Positions 28,504 to 37,743 are shown, counted from the first letter of the stretch. The stretch: 64,000 nt of DNA from Roseovarius sp. A-2 (GCF_002072155.1 NZ_BDIY01000008.1:62001-126000), one strand, 5' to 3'. Program-made: numbers and translations. The notes: generated from the sequence alone by a model not told the origin.

Positions 28504-28599
28504 AAAAACCGGCGCGTGCCGCGGCGATCCCGGGGCGCCCCACTTGACAATGACAGGCCAGCCGGGCGCAGTGGCATCCGGGCCAGCAGGGGATGAAAT

Positions 28600-29385
28600 T
28601 TGAGCAGCAACACAGTGATCAGCGCGCAAGACCTGTCGCTGACCTTTCAGACGGGCGACGGGCCAGTGCATGCCCTCAAGGATGTGAGCCTTGATGTCGG
28701 CAAGGGCGATTTCGTCAGCTTCATCGGCCCCTCGGGCTGTGGCAAGACCACCTTTCTGCGCTGCATGGCCGATCTCGAGCATCCCACCGGCGGCAGCATC
28801 ACCGTCAACGGGGTGAGCGCCGAAGAGGCGCGGCGCAACCGTGCCTATGGCTATGTGTTTCAGGCGGCGGGGCTTTATCCCTGGCGCACGATCGGCGGAA
28901 ATATCCGCCTGCCACTGGAGATCATGGGCTATGACAAGGCGGAACAGGCCCGGCGCGTCAGTGAGGTGCTCGAACTGGTCGATCTCGCCGGGTTTGAGAA
29001 GAAATTCCCCTGGCAGTTGTCGGGCGGTATGCAGCAGCGCGCCTCGATCGCCCGCGCGCTCGCGTTCGACGCCGACATCCTGCTGATGGACGAACCCTTC
29101 GGCGCGCTTGACGAGATCGTTCGGGATCACCTGAACGAGCAGCTGTTGCAGCTTTGGGACCGCACCGACAAGACCATCTGTTTCGTCACCCATTCGATCC
29201 CCGAGGCGGTTTATCTGAGCACCCGCATCGTGGTGATGAGCCCGCGCCCCGGGCGGATCACCGATGTGATCGAAAGCCCGCTGCCGAAAGAGCGCCCGCT
29301 CGACATTCGCGAGACGCCCGAATTCCTGGAGATCGCCCACCGGGTACGGGACGGGCTGCGCGCGGGGCATGGCGATGAGGTCTGA
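28600..29385 (+). CDS. ABC transporter ATP-binding protein (NitT/TauT type)
   Basis: 261 residues. Walker A FIGPSGCGKTTF, Q-loop YVFQAAGLYPW, signature LSGGMQQRASIARAL, Walker B ILLMDEPFGALDE, and switch His in CFVTHSIPEA. Drives the importer made with the two permeases and binding protein downstream. The start is taken as TTG at 28600 (AGGGGA upstream); the ATG 6 nt before it is out of frame and the first in-frame alternative is GTG at 28615. By context it imports pyrimidines or a breakdown product. Confidence 0.9.
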   Translation: MSSNTVISAQDLSLTFQTGDGPVHALKDVSLDVGKGDFVSFIGPSGCGKTTFLRCMADLEHPTGGSITVNGVSAEEARRNRAYGYVFQAAGLYPWRTIGGNIRLPLEIMGYDKAEQARRVSEVLELVDLAGFEKKFPWQLSGGMQQRASIARALAFDADILLMDEPFGALDEIVRDHLNEQLLQLWDRTDKTICFVTHSIPEAVYLSTRIVVMSPRPGRITDVIESPLPKERPLDIRETPEFLEIAHRVRDGLRAGHGDEV

Positions 29386-29503
29386 GAGCGCACGCCCGGA
29401 TAATGCCCCCTCCCCGCCTCCGGGGAGAGGGACTTTCACCGTTCACGGTCATCGGCTCTCCAGCCTGTTCCGTGCCCCCAAAAGACCACCAATTCCTTTC
29501 ATT

Positions 29504-29565
29504 GTTCTAAAAATACTCAATTTTCGCGCTCAATCTCAGCGCCGGGATTTGAGTATTTTGAGAAC
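29504..29565. repeat. 17-bp inverted repeat inside the ABC transporter operon
   Basis: GTTCTAAAAATACTCAA (29504-29520) and TTGAGTATTTTGAGAAC (29549-29565), one mismatch, with a 28-nt loop. AT-rich in a GC-rich genome. It lies in the 200-bp gap between the ATPase and first permease genes; it may attenuate or process the transcript, or mark an inserted repeat. The rest of the gap shows nothing else. Confidence 0.7.
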
Positions 29566-29586
29566 GGTGAAGGCAGGGGGGGCGTG

Positions 29587-30459
29587 ATGCGCAATCTCCT
29601 GCCGGTTCTGACCATTGTCACGGCGATTCTCGTGATCTGGTATGCTGCCGCCGTGGCGCTCAATGCCCAATGGGTGCGCGATCAGGCGACGCGGGCGGGA
29701 CACGAACTGAGCCTACCTGCGCTGGTTGAGGCAACCTGGAGCCAGGACAAGCCAAAACTGCCCGCGCCGCATCAGGTGGCGGTCGAGATCTGGCAGACCA
29801 CCGGTGCGATGGTGCTGGCCGGGCGGGGCTTTTCCAAGCGCTCGCTGTTCTATCACAGCTGGATCACCTTCAGTTCCACCGCGCTCGGCTTTCTTCTCGG
29901 AACCGCGCTCGGGGTCGCGCTGGCCATCGGCATCGTCTACAACCGAACGATGGACATGTCGGTGATGCCCTGGGTGATCGCATCCCAGACCATCCCGATA
30001 CTCGCCATCGCACCGATGATCATCGTGGTGCTCAATGCGGTGGGCATTTCGGGGCTGCTGCCCAAGGCGATGATCTCGATGTATCTGAGTTTCTTTCCCG
30101 TGGTCGTCGGCATGGTGAAGGGGTTGCGCAGCCCCGCTACCATGCAGCTCGACCAGATGCGGACCTGGAATGCCAGCCCGGCGCAGACCTTCTGGAAACT
30201 GCGGCTGCCCTCGTCGATGCCCTATCTCTTCACCTCGCTCAAGATCGGCATGGCGGCGAGCGTGGTGGGCGCGATCGTGGGTGAGTTGCCGACCGGGGCT
30301 GTGGCGGGACTGGGTGCACGCCTGCTGGCGGGCAGCTATTACGGCCAGACCATCCAGATCTGGAGCGCACTGATCATGGCGGCGACGCTGGCGGCCGTTC
30401 TGGTCGGGCTGATCGGGCTGGTGCAGCGCATGACCCTCAGACGCATGGGGATGGCGTGA
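29587..30459 (+). CDS. ABC transporter permease (first of pair)
   Basis: 290-residue inner-membrane permease of the BPD_transp_1 family. An N-terminal hydrophobic helix (LLPVLTIVTAILVIWYAAAV), a periplasmic stretch of about 70 residues, then the transmembrane core; the coupling-helix signature is GLRSPATMQLDQMRTWNASPAQTFWKLRLPSSMPY. Start at the ATG at 29587 (AGGGGGG upstream); a GTG one codon earlier is possible. Overlaps the second permease by one base. Confidence 0.88.
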   Translation: MRNLLPVLTIVTAILVIWYAAAVALNAQWVRDQATRAGHELSLPALVEATWSQDKPKLPAPHQVAVEIWQTTGAMVLAGRGFSKRSLFYHSWITFSSTALGFLLGTALGVALAIGIVYNRTMDMSVMPWVIASQTIPILAIAPMIIVVLNAVGISGLLPKAMISMYLSFFPVVVGMVKGLRSPATMQLDQMRTWNASPAQTFWKLRLPSSMPYLFTSLKIGMAASVVGAIVGELPTGAVAGLGARLLAGSYYGQTIQIWSALIMAATLAAVLVGLIGLVQRMTLRRMGMA

Positions 30460-31304
30460 TGGGCTGGCTGATCTTCGGTCTGTTGGCCTGGGCGTTCGGC
30501 TGGTGGATCAATCACCGCCTGTCGGACCGACCCGCGACGCGCGCCACCCGGCTGGCCGTGCCGACAATCTTTGGGATCACCATCATTCTGATCTGGGAGG
30601 CGCTGGTGCGCGGGCTCGAGATTTCTCCGGTGCTGCTGCCGCCGCCCACACAGATCGCGGTGACCTTCGCGGCGAAATCCGACATCCTGTGGCAGGATTT
30701 CGTGCAGACCGTCATCAAGGGCGCGCTCACCGGCTATGTACTGGGGTGCGGCACGGCGTTTCTGACGGCGGTGGCGATTGATCGCTTTCCGTTTCTCAAG
30801 CGGGGCCTGTTGCCGGTGGGCAATTTCGTCGCCGCCCTACCGATCATCGGCATGGCCCCCATTCTGGTGATGTGGTTCGGCTTCGACTGGCAGTCCAAGG
30901 CGGCGGTGGTCGTGGTGATGGTTTTCTTCCCGATGCTGGTGAACACCGTGCAGGGTTTGCAGGAGGCAGGCGCGATGCAGCGCGACCTGATGCGCACCTA
31001 TGCGGCAGGCTATGGCCAGACCCTGCTCAAGCTGCGCCTTCCGGCGGCGATGCCCTTCATCTTCAACGGGCTCAAGATCGCCTCGACGCTGGCACTGATC
31101 GGGGCCATCGTGGCCGAGTTCTTCGGATCTCCGATCAAGGGCATGGGCTTTCGCATCTCGACCTCGGTGGGCCAACTGGCGCTCGATCTCGTGTGGGCCG
31201 AGATCGTCGTTGCGGCGGTTGCCGGTTCGGCCTTCTATGGCGCGGTTGCGCTATTGGAGAAACGCGTGACATTCTGGCACCCATCGCAACAGGGCCGTTC
31301 ATGA
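30459..31304 (+). CDS. ABC transporter permease (second of pair)
   Basis: 281 residues, about six membrane helices, with the coupling signature MQRDLMRTYAAGYGQTLLKLRLPAAMPF. It forms a heterodimer with the preceding permease, as expected for two adjacent non-identical genes. The ATG overlaps the previous stop (TGATG). Confidence 0.88.
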   Translation: MGWLIFGLLAWAFGWWINHRLSDRPATRATRLAVPTIFGITIILIWEALVRGLEISPVLLPPPTQIAVTFAAKSDILWQDFVQTVIKGALTGYVLGCGTAFLTAVAIDRFPFLKRGLLPVGNFVAALPIIGMAPILVMWFGFDWQSKAAVVVVMVFFPMLVNTVQGLQEAGAMQRDLMRTYAAGYGQTLLKLRLPAAMPFIFNGLKIASTLALIGAIVAEFFGSPIKGMGFRISTSVGQLALDLVWAEIVVAAVAGSAFYGAVALLEKRVTFWHPSQQGRS

Positions 31305-31336
31305 CGTAAACGAAAACCACAACAAGGGAGACCGAC

Positions 31337-32329
31337 ATGAAAACATTGGCAACAACGATTGGCCTCGCCGCGGCGGGGCTGTGGGCGGGGATGGCACAGG
31401 CTGCCGATGACCTGACGCTGCAACTCAAATGGGTCACGCAGGCGCAGTTTGCGGGCTATTACGTGGCGCAGGATAAGGGCTTTTACGAGGACGAAGACCT
31501 CAACATCACGATCAAGCCCGGCGGCCCCGATATCGCACCCACGCAGGTGATCGCGGGCGGCGGCGCGGATGTGACCGTGGAATGGATGCCCGCCGCACTC
31601 TCGGCGCGCGAAAAGGGGCTGCCGCTGGTCAATATCGCGCAGCCGTTCAAATCTTCCGGGATGATGCTGATCTGCCTCAAGAGCACCGGCGTCAAGAGCC
31701 CCGAGGATTTCCCCGGGCGCACCCTGGGCGTTTGGTTCTTCGGCAACGAGTTTCCGTTCCTGAGCTGGATGAGCCAGCTGGGCATCCCCACAGACGGGGG
31801 CGAGGATGGCGTGTCCGTGCTCAAGCAGGGCTTCAACGTCGATCCGTTGTTGCAGAACCAGGCCGATTGCATCTCGACCATGACCTATAATGAGTACTGG
31901 CAGGTGATCGACGCAGGGATCACACCCGACGAGCTTATCACCTTCAAATACGAAGATCAGGGCTCGGCAACGCTGGAAGACGGGCTCTATGTGCATGAGG
32001 ACAAGCTGTCCGATCCGGCGGAAGTGGACAAGCTGGTGCGCTTCGTGCGGGCCTCGATGAAGGGCTGGAAATGGGCCGAGCAGAATCCCGAGGAGGCCGC
32101 GCTCATCGTGCTCGACAACGATGCCACCGGCGCGCAGACCGAAAAGCATCAGACACGGATGATGCAGGAGATCGCCAAGCTGACCTCCGGATCAAACGGC
32201 GCGCTCGATCCAGAGGATTTCGAACGTACGGTCGAGTCGCTGCTGTCGGGCGGGTCGGATCCAGTGATCACCGCGCATCCGGGCGACGGGGCCTGGACGC
32301 ATGAGATCACCGACAAGGCGCTGAACTGA
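31337..32329 (+). CDS. ABC transporter substrate-binding protein (NMT1/THI5-like)
   Basis: 330 residues. Signal peptide cut after GMAQA (about residue 22), then a NitT/TauT or THI5-like binding fold: LKWVTQAQFAGYYVAQDKGFYEDEDLNI and GADVTVEWMPAALSAREKGLPLVNIAQPF. This fold binds pyrimidine-like compounds in some relatives (hydroxymethylpyrimidine), so a pyrimidine ligand is plausible here. RBS AAGGGAG; 32 nt after the permease. A hairpin follows the stop. Confidence 0.88.
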   Translation: MKTLATTIGLAAAGLWAGMAQAADDLTLQLKWVTQAQFAGYYVAQDKGFYEDEDLNITIKPGGPDIAPTQVIAGGGADVTVEWMPAALSAREKGLPLVNIAQPFKSSGMMLICLKSTGVKSPEDFPGRTLGVWFFGNEFPFLSWMSQLGIPTDGGEDGVSVLKQGFNVDPLLQNQADCISTMTYNEYWQVIDAGITPDELITFKYEDQGSATLEDGLYVHEDKLSDPAEVDKLVRFVRASMKGWKWAEQNPEEAALIVLDNDATGAQTEKHQTRMMQEIAKLTSGSNGALDPEDFERTVESLLSGGSDPVITAHPGDGAWTHEITDKALN

Positions 32330-32334
32330 GCGCG

Positions 32335-32361
32335 CGGTCGGGTGCCGCTGGTACCCGACCG
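32335..32361 (+). terminator. hairpin ending the pyrimidine operon
   Basis: A perfect 9-bp stem CGGTCGGGT / ACCCGACCG with a 9-nt loop just after the binding-protein stop. No long T-run follows, so it may stabilise the transcript rather than terminate it. Confidence 0.6.
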
Positions 32362-32510
32362 TACCTGCTCGAAACGAGTGCACCCCGCGCGCAATCACTC
32401 GACAGGCAGGCACCTTGAACGTTGCGCAAAACTGCGACATCGTTGGCGCGCAGTCCGGGTTCTTGCGAAAAGGTCGGCTGTCGGAGCAACGAACCAAGCC
32501 AAGGACTGTC

Positions 32511-33470
32511 ATGAGCGGATTACTGGCCCTTTTCGACGACGTGGCGGCGATTGCCAAGCTGGCGGCGACACAGCTCGACGATGTGGCAGCACAAGCCAGC
32601 AAGGCCGGGACCAAGGCGGCTGGCGTGGTCATCGACGATGCCGCCGTGACACCAAAATACGTAACCGGGCTGCCCGCCGCGCGCGAACTGCCCATCGTCT
32701 GGAAGATCGCCCGCGCGTCGTTTTTCAACAAGCTGGTGATCCTTTTGCCCGTGGCACTGGTGTTGCAGGCGTTTCTGCCATGGATGCTGACGCCGCTTCT
32801 GATGATCGGCGGGGCGTATTTGTCTTTCGAGGGTGCGGAAAAGGTCTGGCACCTGATCGTGCCGCACAAGGACAAGGGGCCGCAGCAGGCCAAGACGCTC
32901 GACGCCGCGCATCTCGAGGAGCAGCGGGTCAAGGGCGCGATCAAGACCGATTTCATTCTGTCGGCCGAGATCATGACCATTTCGCTGTCGCAGATCGACA
33001 TCGACAGTTTCTGGGTTCAGGGGCTGGCGCTGGCGGTGGTGGCCATCGGGATCACGGCGCTGGTCTATGGCGCGGTGGCGCTGTTGGTAAAGGCTGACGA
33101 TCTGGGAATTTTTCTGCGCGCGAAAGGCCGTCTCGCCGCGACACGGGCAATGGGGCGCGGCATCGTCAAGTCGATGCCCTCCGTGATGGTGGGGATCGCC
33201 ACAATCGGCACGGTGGCGATGCTCTGGGTCGGGGGCAGCATCCTCGTGCACGGGCTGCACGATCTGGGCTGGCACCTGCCCTATGAGCAGATCAAGCATG
33301 CCGCAACATGGGCGGCGGAGGCGGTCGGCACCGCCGGCGGGTTCGTGACATGGGGTGTGACAGCCGGGCTGGACGGCATCATCGGGCTGGCCACCGGGCT
33401 GGCGCTGATCCCGCTTGTCAACCGGGCGATCGTTCCGGTCTCGGGATGGCTGTTCCCGGAAAAGATGTGA
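32511..33470 (+). CDS. DUF808 family inner-membrane protein
   Basis: 319 residues. The N-terminus SGLLALFDDVAAIAKLAAT and the following VVIDDAAVTPKYV are the DUF808 (YedI-like) signature. Several membrane segments are visible (LVILLPVALVLQAFLPWML, ALAVVAIGITALVYGAVALL, MVGIATIGTVAMLWVGGSIL and GIIGLATGLALIPL). Function unknown. ATG at 32511 chosen at the family N-terminus. Confidence 0.88.
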   Translation: MSGLLALFDDVAAIAKLAATQLDDVAAQASKAGTKAAGVVIDDAAVTPKYVTGLPAARELPIVWKIARASFFNKLVILLPVALVLQAFLPWMLTPLLMIGGAYLSFEGAEKVWHLIVPHKDKGPQQAKTLDAAHLEEQRVKGAIKTDFILSAEIMTISLSQIDIDSFWVQGLALAVVAIGITALVYGAVALLVKADDLGIFLRAKGRLAATRAMGRGIVKSMPSVMVGIATIGTVAMLWVGGSILVHGLHDLGWHLPYEQIKHAATWAAEAVGTAGGFVTWGVTAGLDGIIGLATGLALIPLVNRAIVPVSGWLFPEKM

Positions 33471-33552
33471 TGCCTTGCCCTGAACCGTGACGCCAAAGCG
33501 CGCCCGGCACTACCTGTGGTCACCTGCCTCAATCACGGTTAACCTGCGTTGC

Positions 33553-34038
33553 ATGGCCAAATTTCTCATCGTCTACCACTCGCGCACCGGCGGCAGTCAA
33601 CAGATGGCAGAGGCCGCATTCCAAGCCGCCCGAGAGGAAATTCAGACCTGCCTCGTGCCCGCCGAGCAGGCTGGGCCGGATGATCTGCTGGATGCCGATG
33701 GTTATCTCTTCTGCGCGCCGGAAAATCTGGCCGCGCTGTCCGGCGTGATGAAGGACTTTTTCGACCGATGCTACTATCCCGTGCTGGGCCGGATCGAGGG
33801 GCGCGCCTATGCGCAGATGGTCTGCGCCGGGTCGGATGGCGAGAGCGCCGCACGCCAGACCGCTCGCATCGCGCAGGGCTGGCGGCTGCGCGCGGTTCAG
33901 GAGCCGCTGATCATCTGCACACACGCCCAGACCCCGGACGCGATCCTAGCCCCGAAGTCGATCCCCGACGCGGACCTGGCACAGTGCCGCGAGATCGGTC
34001 AAGCGCTGGCCGCCGGTCTGGCGATGGGGATGTTCTGA
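33553..34038 (+). CDS. flavodoxin-like/NAD(P)H-dependent oxidoreductase
   Basis: 161 residues. FMN phosphate loop YHSRTGGSQQMAEA at the N-terminus, then DGYLFCAPENLAALSGVMKDFFDRCYYPV and a third segment VCAGSDGESAARQTARIA, the pattern of flavodoxin/NADPH:FMN reductase folds. Redox partner unknown; 83 nt after the DUF808 gene. Confidence 0.85.
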   Translation: MAKFLIVYHSRTGGSQQMAEAAFQAAREEIQTCLVPAEQAGPDDLLDADGYLFCAPENLAALSGVMKDFFDRCYYPVLGRIEGRAYAQMVCAGSDGESAARQTARIAQGWRLRAVQEPLIICTHAQTPDAILAPKSIPDADLAQCREIGQALAAGLAMGMF

Positions 34039-34413
34039 GGCGGGACGGCGGCCCCAATAGCCGTGTGGGGCGATGACGTGGTGCAGGTATATATTTAGTA
34101 TCATCAAATCAACTTGAGCGTGATTTCTAGCCTCACTCGTCGCATTCCCGACCCCATAGACTCTGATATATTTCGGTGAAAGCCCCTATATTGCGCATCT
34201 ACTCGTAAACACCCAAACGAGACCTCACCATCACGACGATTGCAATTTTGCTTAGTTATGCTAATTATATTGCATGACATGAACCGCCCCCCCTGCGCTA
34301 TCTGCGCAGCCTTGCCTGCCGGGCGCGAGTGCCGCCTGCGGCACCGGGTAATCGGGGCCGGCCTGCGCGCCGCGGCACGCGCTTCCCTTCCAAACATTAA
34401 CGAAAGGCGAACC
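34039..34413. other. 375-nt gap with AT-rich promoter region and GC-rich leader hairpin
   Basis: The first part (about 34090-34275) is far richer in AT than the surroundings and includes CTAATTATATTGCATG, a possible promoter region. The last part is GC-rich with a hairpin GTGCCGC/GCGGCAC (34329-34344). The ATP-grasp frame stays open back to 34240 and would add a Cys-rich segment (MNRPPCAICAALPAGRECR), but there is no RBS there. I see no recognisable riboswitch. Confidence 0.5.
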
Positions 34414-35640
34414 ATGACCGAAAAAAATCCAGACAAAGGCTATGTAGCGATCCTGGGCTGGTCGCTGAACGCGATCGACGCCATCGACCGCTTTGACAGG
34501 CGCTACGTGATCGTCGCGCCCTCTTGGGCCGAGGAGTATGCCAAGGCCAATGACATCCCCTTCATCGCCTGGGATTTCGACCGGCTCAACGAACGCTCGC
34601 ACGAGATCGCGCAGATCCTCAAGGACGAGGGCTGTGACGTGGCGATCCCGCTCTATGAGGAGACCGTCGAATGGGCGGGGGCGATCAACTCCGTCTTGCT
34701 CGATAACGCGCGCCTGCTCGGGCAATCCATGCTGTTCCGCGACAAGTCGCTGATGAAGCGCCGCGCGCAGCTCGCAGGTATTCGCGTCGGCATTTTCGAG
34801 GAGGCCGACAATCACGCCGATGTGGTGCGCTTTCTCAAGCGGGTGAACCAGACTTTGCTCAAGCTGGACGGTGATCCCGACGATCCCATCCACTTCAAGG
34901 CCTTCGACAAGGCGGGCTGCCTCGGACACCGCACCATCCGCACGGTCGAAGACGTCGATTCGATTTCGAATGACGAGTTTCCGGCGCTGCTCGAAAGCCA
35001 TCTGGACGGCTGGGAATTCGCGGTGGAGGCGTGGATCAAGGATGGCAAGATCCAGTTTCTCAACATCTCGGAATACGTAACGCTTGGCTATTCGGTTTTT
35101 GTGCCCGCGACGCCGGAGCTCGAATCCTGGCGACCCAAGATCGAAGAGGAGATCAACAAGCTGATCAAGGCGTTCGATATCGACTTCGGCTTCATCCACC
35201 CGGAATATTTCGTGACCAGTGACGGCACGATGTATTTCGGCGAGGTCGCCTATCGCCCGCCGGGATTCAACGCGCTGGAACTGATCGAGCGGGCCTACGG
35301 TTTCAACGGCTATCAGGGCATCGTGCTGGCGTTTGATCCCAAGACCACGCAGGACGAGCTTGACGCCTTCTTCCCGACCCCGGTCAAGGATGCCAAGGGC
35401 CACGCTGGCTGTTTCGGGGCCTATCCGCGGCGACGGGTCGTGGAGCGGATGGAGATCCCCGAAGAAACCGCCAAGAACCCCTATTTTGAGTTCCACGAAC
35501 TTGCGCAGCCCATGGAGCAGAAGGTGACAAAGCGCACCGCTTTCGGTACCCATTGGGGGCTGGTCTATTTCTTCGGTGAAGATCCACACCGTTTGCGCGA
35601 CCTGCTCAAGACACAGGAAGATCTTGATTTCTATGTTTGA
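34414..35640 (+). CDS. ATP-grasp domain protein, function unknown
   Basis: 408 residues. N-terminal pre-ATP-grasp fold (YVAILGWSLNAIDAIDRFDRRYVIVAPSW), then the nucleotide-binding part (SMLFRDKSLMKRRAQLAGIRVG, FKAFDKAGCLGHRTIRT), WEFAVEAWIKDGKIQ, and the metal-binding GEVAYRPPGFNALELIERAYG; this is the layout of carboxylate-amine/thiol ligases that go through an acyl phosphate. Substrate unknown. RBS AAAGG at 34414. Followed 21 nt later by a large unrecognised protein with papain-like residues, suggesting a make-and-process pair. Confidence 0.85.
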   Translation: MTEKNPDKGYVAILGWSLNAIDAIDRFDRRYVIVAPSWAEEYAKANDIPFIAWDFDRLNERSHEIAQILKDEGCDVAIPLYEETVEWAGAINSVLLDNARLLGQSMLFRDKSLMKRRAQLAGIRVGIFEEADNHADVVRFLKRVNQTLLKLDGDPDDPIHFKAFDKAGCLGHRTIRTVEDVDSISNDEFPALLESHLDGWEFAVEAWIKDGKIQFLNISEYVTLGYSVFVPATPELESWRPKIEEEINKLIKAFDIDFGFIHPEYFVTSDGTMYFGEVAYRPPGFNALELIERAYGFNGYQGIVLAFDPKTTQDELDAFFPTPVKDAKGHAGCFGAYPRRRVVERMEIPEETAKNPYFEFHELAQPMEQKVTKRTAFGTHWGLVYFFGEDPHRLRDLLKTQEDLDFYV

Positions 35641-35661
35641 TCACACCGAGAGGTATCTCTG

Positions 35662-37692
35662 ATGGCGGGCACGGATCAGGGCGGCCAGGCGGAGCGTCTC
35701 GCCGCCACGCTCGAGGGGCCCCTGACGCATCTGCAAGATGCCCGGCCCTTCGCCAAGCCCCGCTTTCAGGCGCAGGTACTGGACGTGGCGGGGCGACTGC
35801 TGACCGTGCCCGGCGGGCTGGAGCGACTGCACGTGCTTGCCCCGAGGATGGATGCGGCCGGGCTCTTTGCCGGGTCCGACTGGGATGCGCCCGCCAATCT
35901 GCTGCCGGGCCTCGTGGCAGGTACGCTGGAACAGGGTGCGCCCGCCTCGGTCGCCGCCGAGACGGTAAGCCTGCTGCGCCTGCTTGCCGTGGCCAAGGGG
36001 GAGGCCGAGCACCCGCATATCCATGCCGCCGCCGCCCGGCGCTTTCTGACCCAAGTTCTCGCGCTCAACATGCGGCGTTTCTTCGGGGCCACGGATGAGG
36101 CGGCGCGCGCGGCGGGCGCGCAGAAGGCCACCACCGACGCGCTGTTTCAATATCTGGCCGAACATGTCGGCTTTCAGGACGTTTTGGGCGAATTGGTCGA
36201 CGAAATTTGGCGCATCCTGCGGCAACGGCCCATTCAGGTGGCCCATGCCAAGGACATGATCGCACAGATCGCCATCACCCTCAGCGAGCGCGGCCACGAA
36301 ATTGGCGACAGGCGGCTTGGGGCGGACAGACTCGTTTCGGCGCTGTTCGGCCCGACATCGGCCTGCATGGGTGATCCGGGCCTTGACACCTATCACGCGC
36401 GGCTCGCGGTGATGGACGAAACCGATCTGCGCCACGAGGCGCAGGGGCTGGCGCGCGCCATGCACGACACCGGCCTCGTCTCGGATTATCACGCCGCGTT
36501 TCTTACATGGGTGTTGGAGACCGAGCATGACGGCATGGTCGCGGACACGCTTGGTCTGGGAACGACCGGGCGCGACTGCATGCAGCAGCACCGGGGACTG
36601 ATCATTGAGCTGATCCGCCGCGCGGTGCGGCCCGAAACCGCGCAGGCGCTTTACGGCATGTCGCTGATGCTCGACCGGGGTATCCTGCATCACGCCCCGA
36701 TCGCCCCGGCGCTGCGCCGCCAACTGGAGCTTGCCCCCTGCCCCGCCGTGGCCGAGCGGCTTTCGATGGCCGGGCTGCATGCGGCGGCACCGGCCGATCT
36801 GCTGCTGGCGGGCTGCATTCAGGTTCTCGGCCTGCCTCTGGGCGTGGGGCAAGGTGCCAACCCGACCTGCCAATCGGCCCGCGCCATCGCGATGTGGGCG
36901 CAGAACGATCCCGACTACCTGCTGCATCTGGTGGCGCAGGCGGCGCGCGTCGACACGGTGATAATGCATTTCGAGGGGGGGGCGATAAACGCCGCCGATC
37001 TGCCCGCAGGGCTGGCCCTCGGTGCGCCGCTCGATGCCGATCCGGTCTCGGTCGTGTTGGTGCCGCATCTCGACCGGATCTATGCCGAGATGGGCCGACT
37101 ATGTGCCGACCGAAATGACGATCCGCATATCTGGATCAACCCGGAATTTCACGGCTGGTGGGTGGGCCGCGCCTGTGCCGTGGCGGTCGATGTGCCCACC
37201 GGGGCACTCGCGGGGATCGAGGATTTCATCGCCCGCTTTCACACCGCCTATCACCCCGACTACAATGGCGGCGAACCGGTGATCCACCCACAGCCCGCCG
37301 GGATCGCGGCCACCGATGCCGCCGCGCGTTTCGTCGGCTGGCACGCCATCACCATCCTGCGGGTCGCCCCCGATCGCGAGGGTGAAATGCGGGTCTATTT
37401 CTACAATCCCAACAACGATTCGGGGCAGGATTGGGGCGATGGCGCGGTGGTCTCGACTCATGGGGCGGGCGAGCGGTTCGGCGAGGCCTCGCTACCCTTC
37501 GAGACCTTCGCCTCGCGCCTCTACCTGTTCCACGAGGACGGGATCAGCCCCGCGGCCACCCGTCGTCCGGCGCAGGACATTCTGGACCGCGTCGCGATGC
37601 GGGCGCGCGGCACATGGGCCGCCGGGCGCCAGGAGATCAGCGGCGACGCCATCTCGCGCCTGGCCGCCAACGGGTCGAGCCGGGCCCCCTGA
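35662..37692 (+). CDS. large unrecognised protein with papain-like Cys/His/Asn arrangement
   Basis: 676 residues, no signal peptide or membrane segment seen. The N-terminal 380 residues are helical and unassigned (LNMRRFFGATDEAARAAG, ALFQYLAEHVGFQDVLGELVD). The C-terminal 300 residues contain GVGQGANPTCQSARAIAMWA with Cys403, FVGWHAITILRV with His561, and VYFYNPNNDSGQDWG with Asn582. Order and spacing match the papain-like fold (Cys, then His 158 residues later, then Asn 21 later). It may be a peptidase, amidase or transglutaminase-like enzyme. Co-transcribed with the ATP-grasp gene. Function is inference; I do not recognise a named family. Confidence 0.75.
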   Translation: MAGTDQGGQAERLAATLEGPLTHLQDARPFAKPRFQAQVLDVAGRLLTVPGGLERLHVLAPRMDAAGLFAGSDWDAPANLLPGLVAGTLEQGAPASVAAETVSLLRLLAVAKGEAEHPHIHAAAARRFLTQVLALNMRRFFGATDEAARAAGAQKATTDALFQYLAEHVGFQDVLGELVDEIWRILRQRPIQVAHAKDMIAQIAITLSERGHEIGDRRLGADRLVSALFGPTSACMGDPGLDTYHARLAVMDETDLRHEAQGLARAMHDTGLVSDYHAAFLTWVLETEHDGMVADTLGLGTTGRDCMQQHRGLIIELIRRAVRPETAQALYGMSLMLDRGILHHAPIAPALRRQLELAPCPAVAERLSMAGLHAAAPADLLLAGCIQVLGLPLGVGQGANPTCQSARAIAMWAQNDPDYLLHLVAQAARVDTVIMHFEGGAINAADLPAGLALGAPLDADPVSVVLVPHLDRIYAEMGRLCADRNDDPHIWINPEFHGWWVGRACAVAVDVPTGALAGIEDFIARFHTAYHPDYNGGEPVIHPQPAGIAATDAAARFVGWHAITILRVAPDREGEMRVYFYNPNNDSGQDWGDGAVVSTHGAGERFGEASLPFETFASRLYLFHEDGISPAATRRPAQDILDRVAMRARGTWAAGRQEISGDAISRLAANGSSRAP

Positions 37693-37743
37693 CCTGACAC
37701 GTCGGGCCTGAAAAGCGCAATAGGCGCGGGTCCCGTCGGACCG

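Noticed and set aside
34240..34413. N-terminal extension of the ATP-grasp protein with a Cys-rich segment
   Set aside because: No RBS before its ATGs, while the ATG at 34414 has AAAGG and begins the expected strand. Mentioned only as a possible leader.
34261..35589. 442-codon antisense frame over the ATP-grasp gene
   Set aside because: Composition-driven shadow; the plus-strand protein has clear ATP-grasp motifs and an RBS.
35641..37068. 475-codon antisense frame over the papain-like gene
   Set aside because: No motif, no RBS, low-complexity His/Arg/Gly content; typical shadow.
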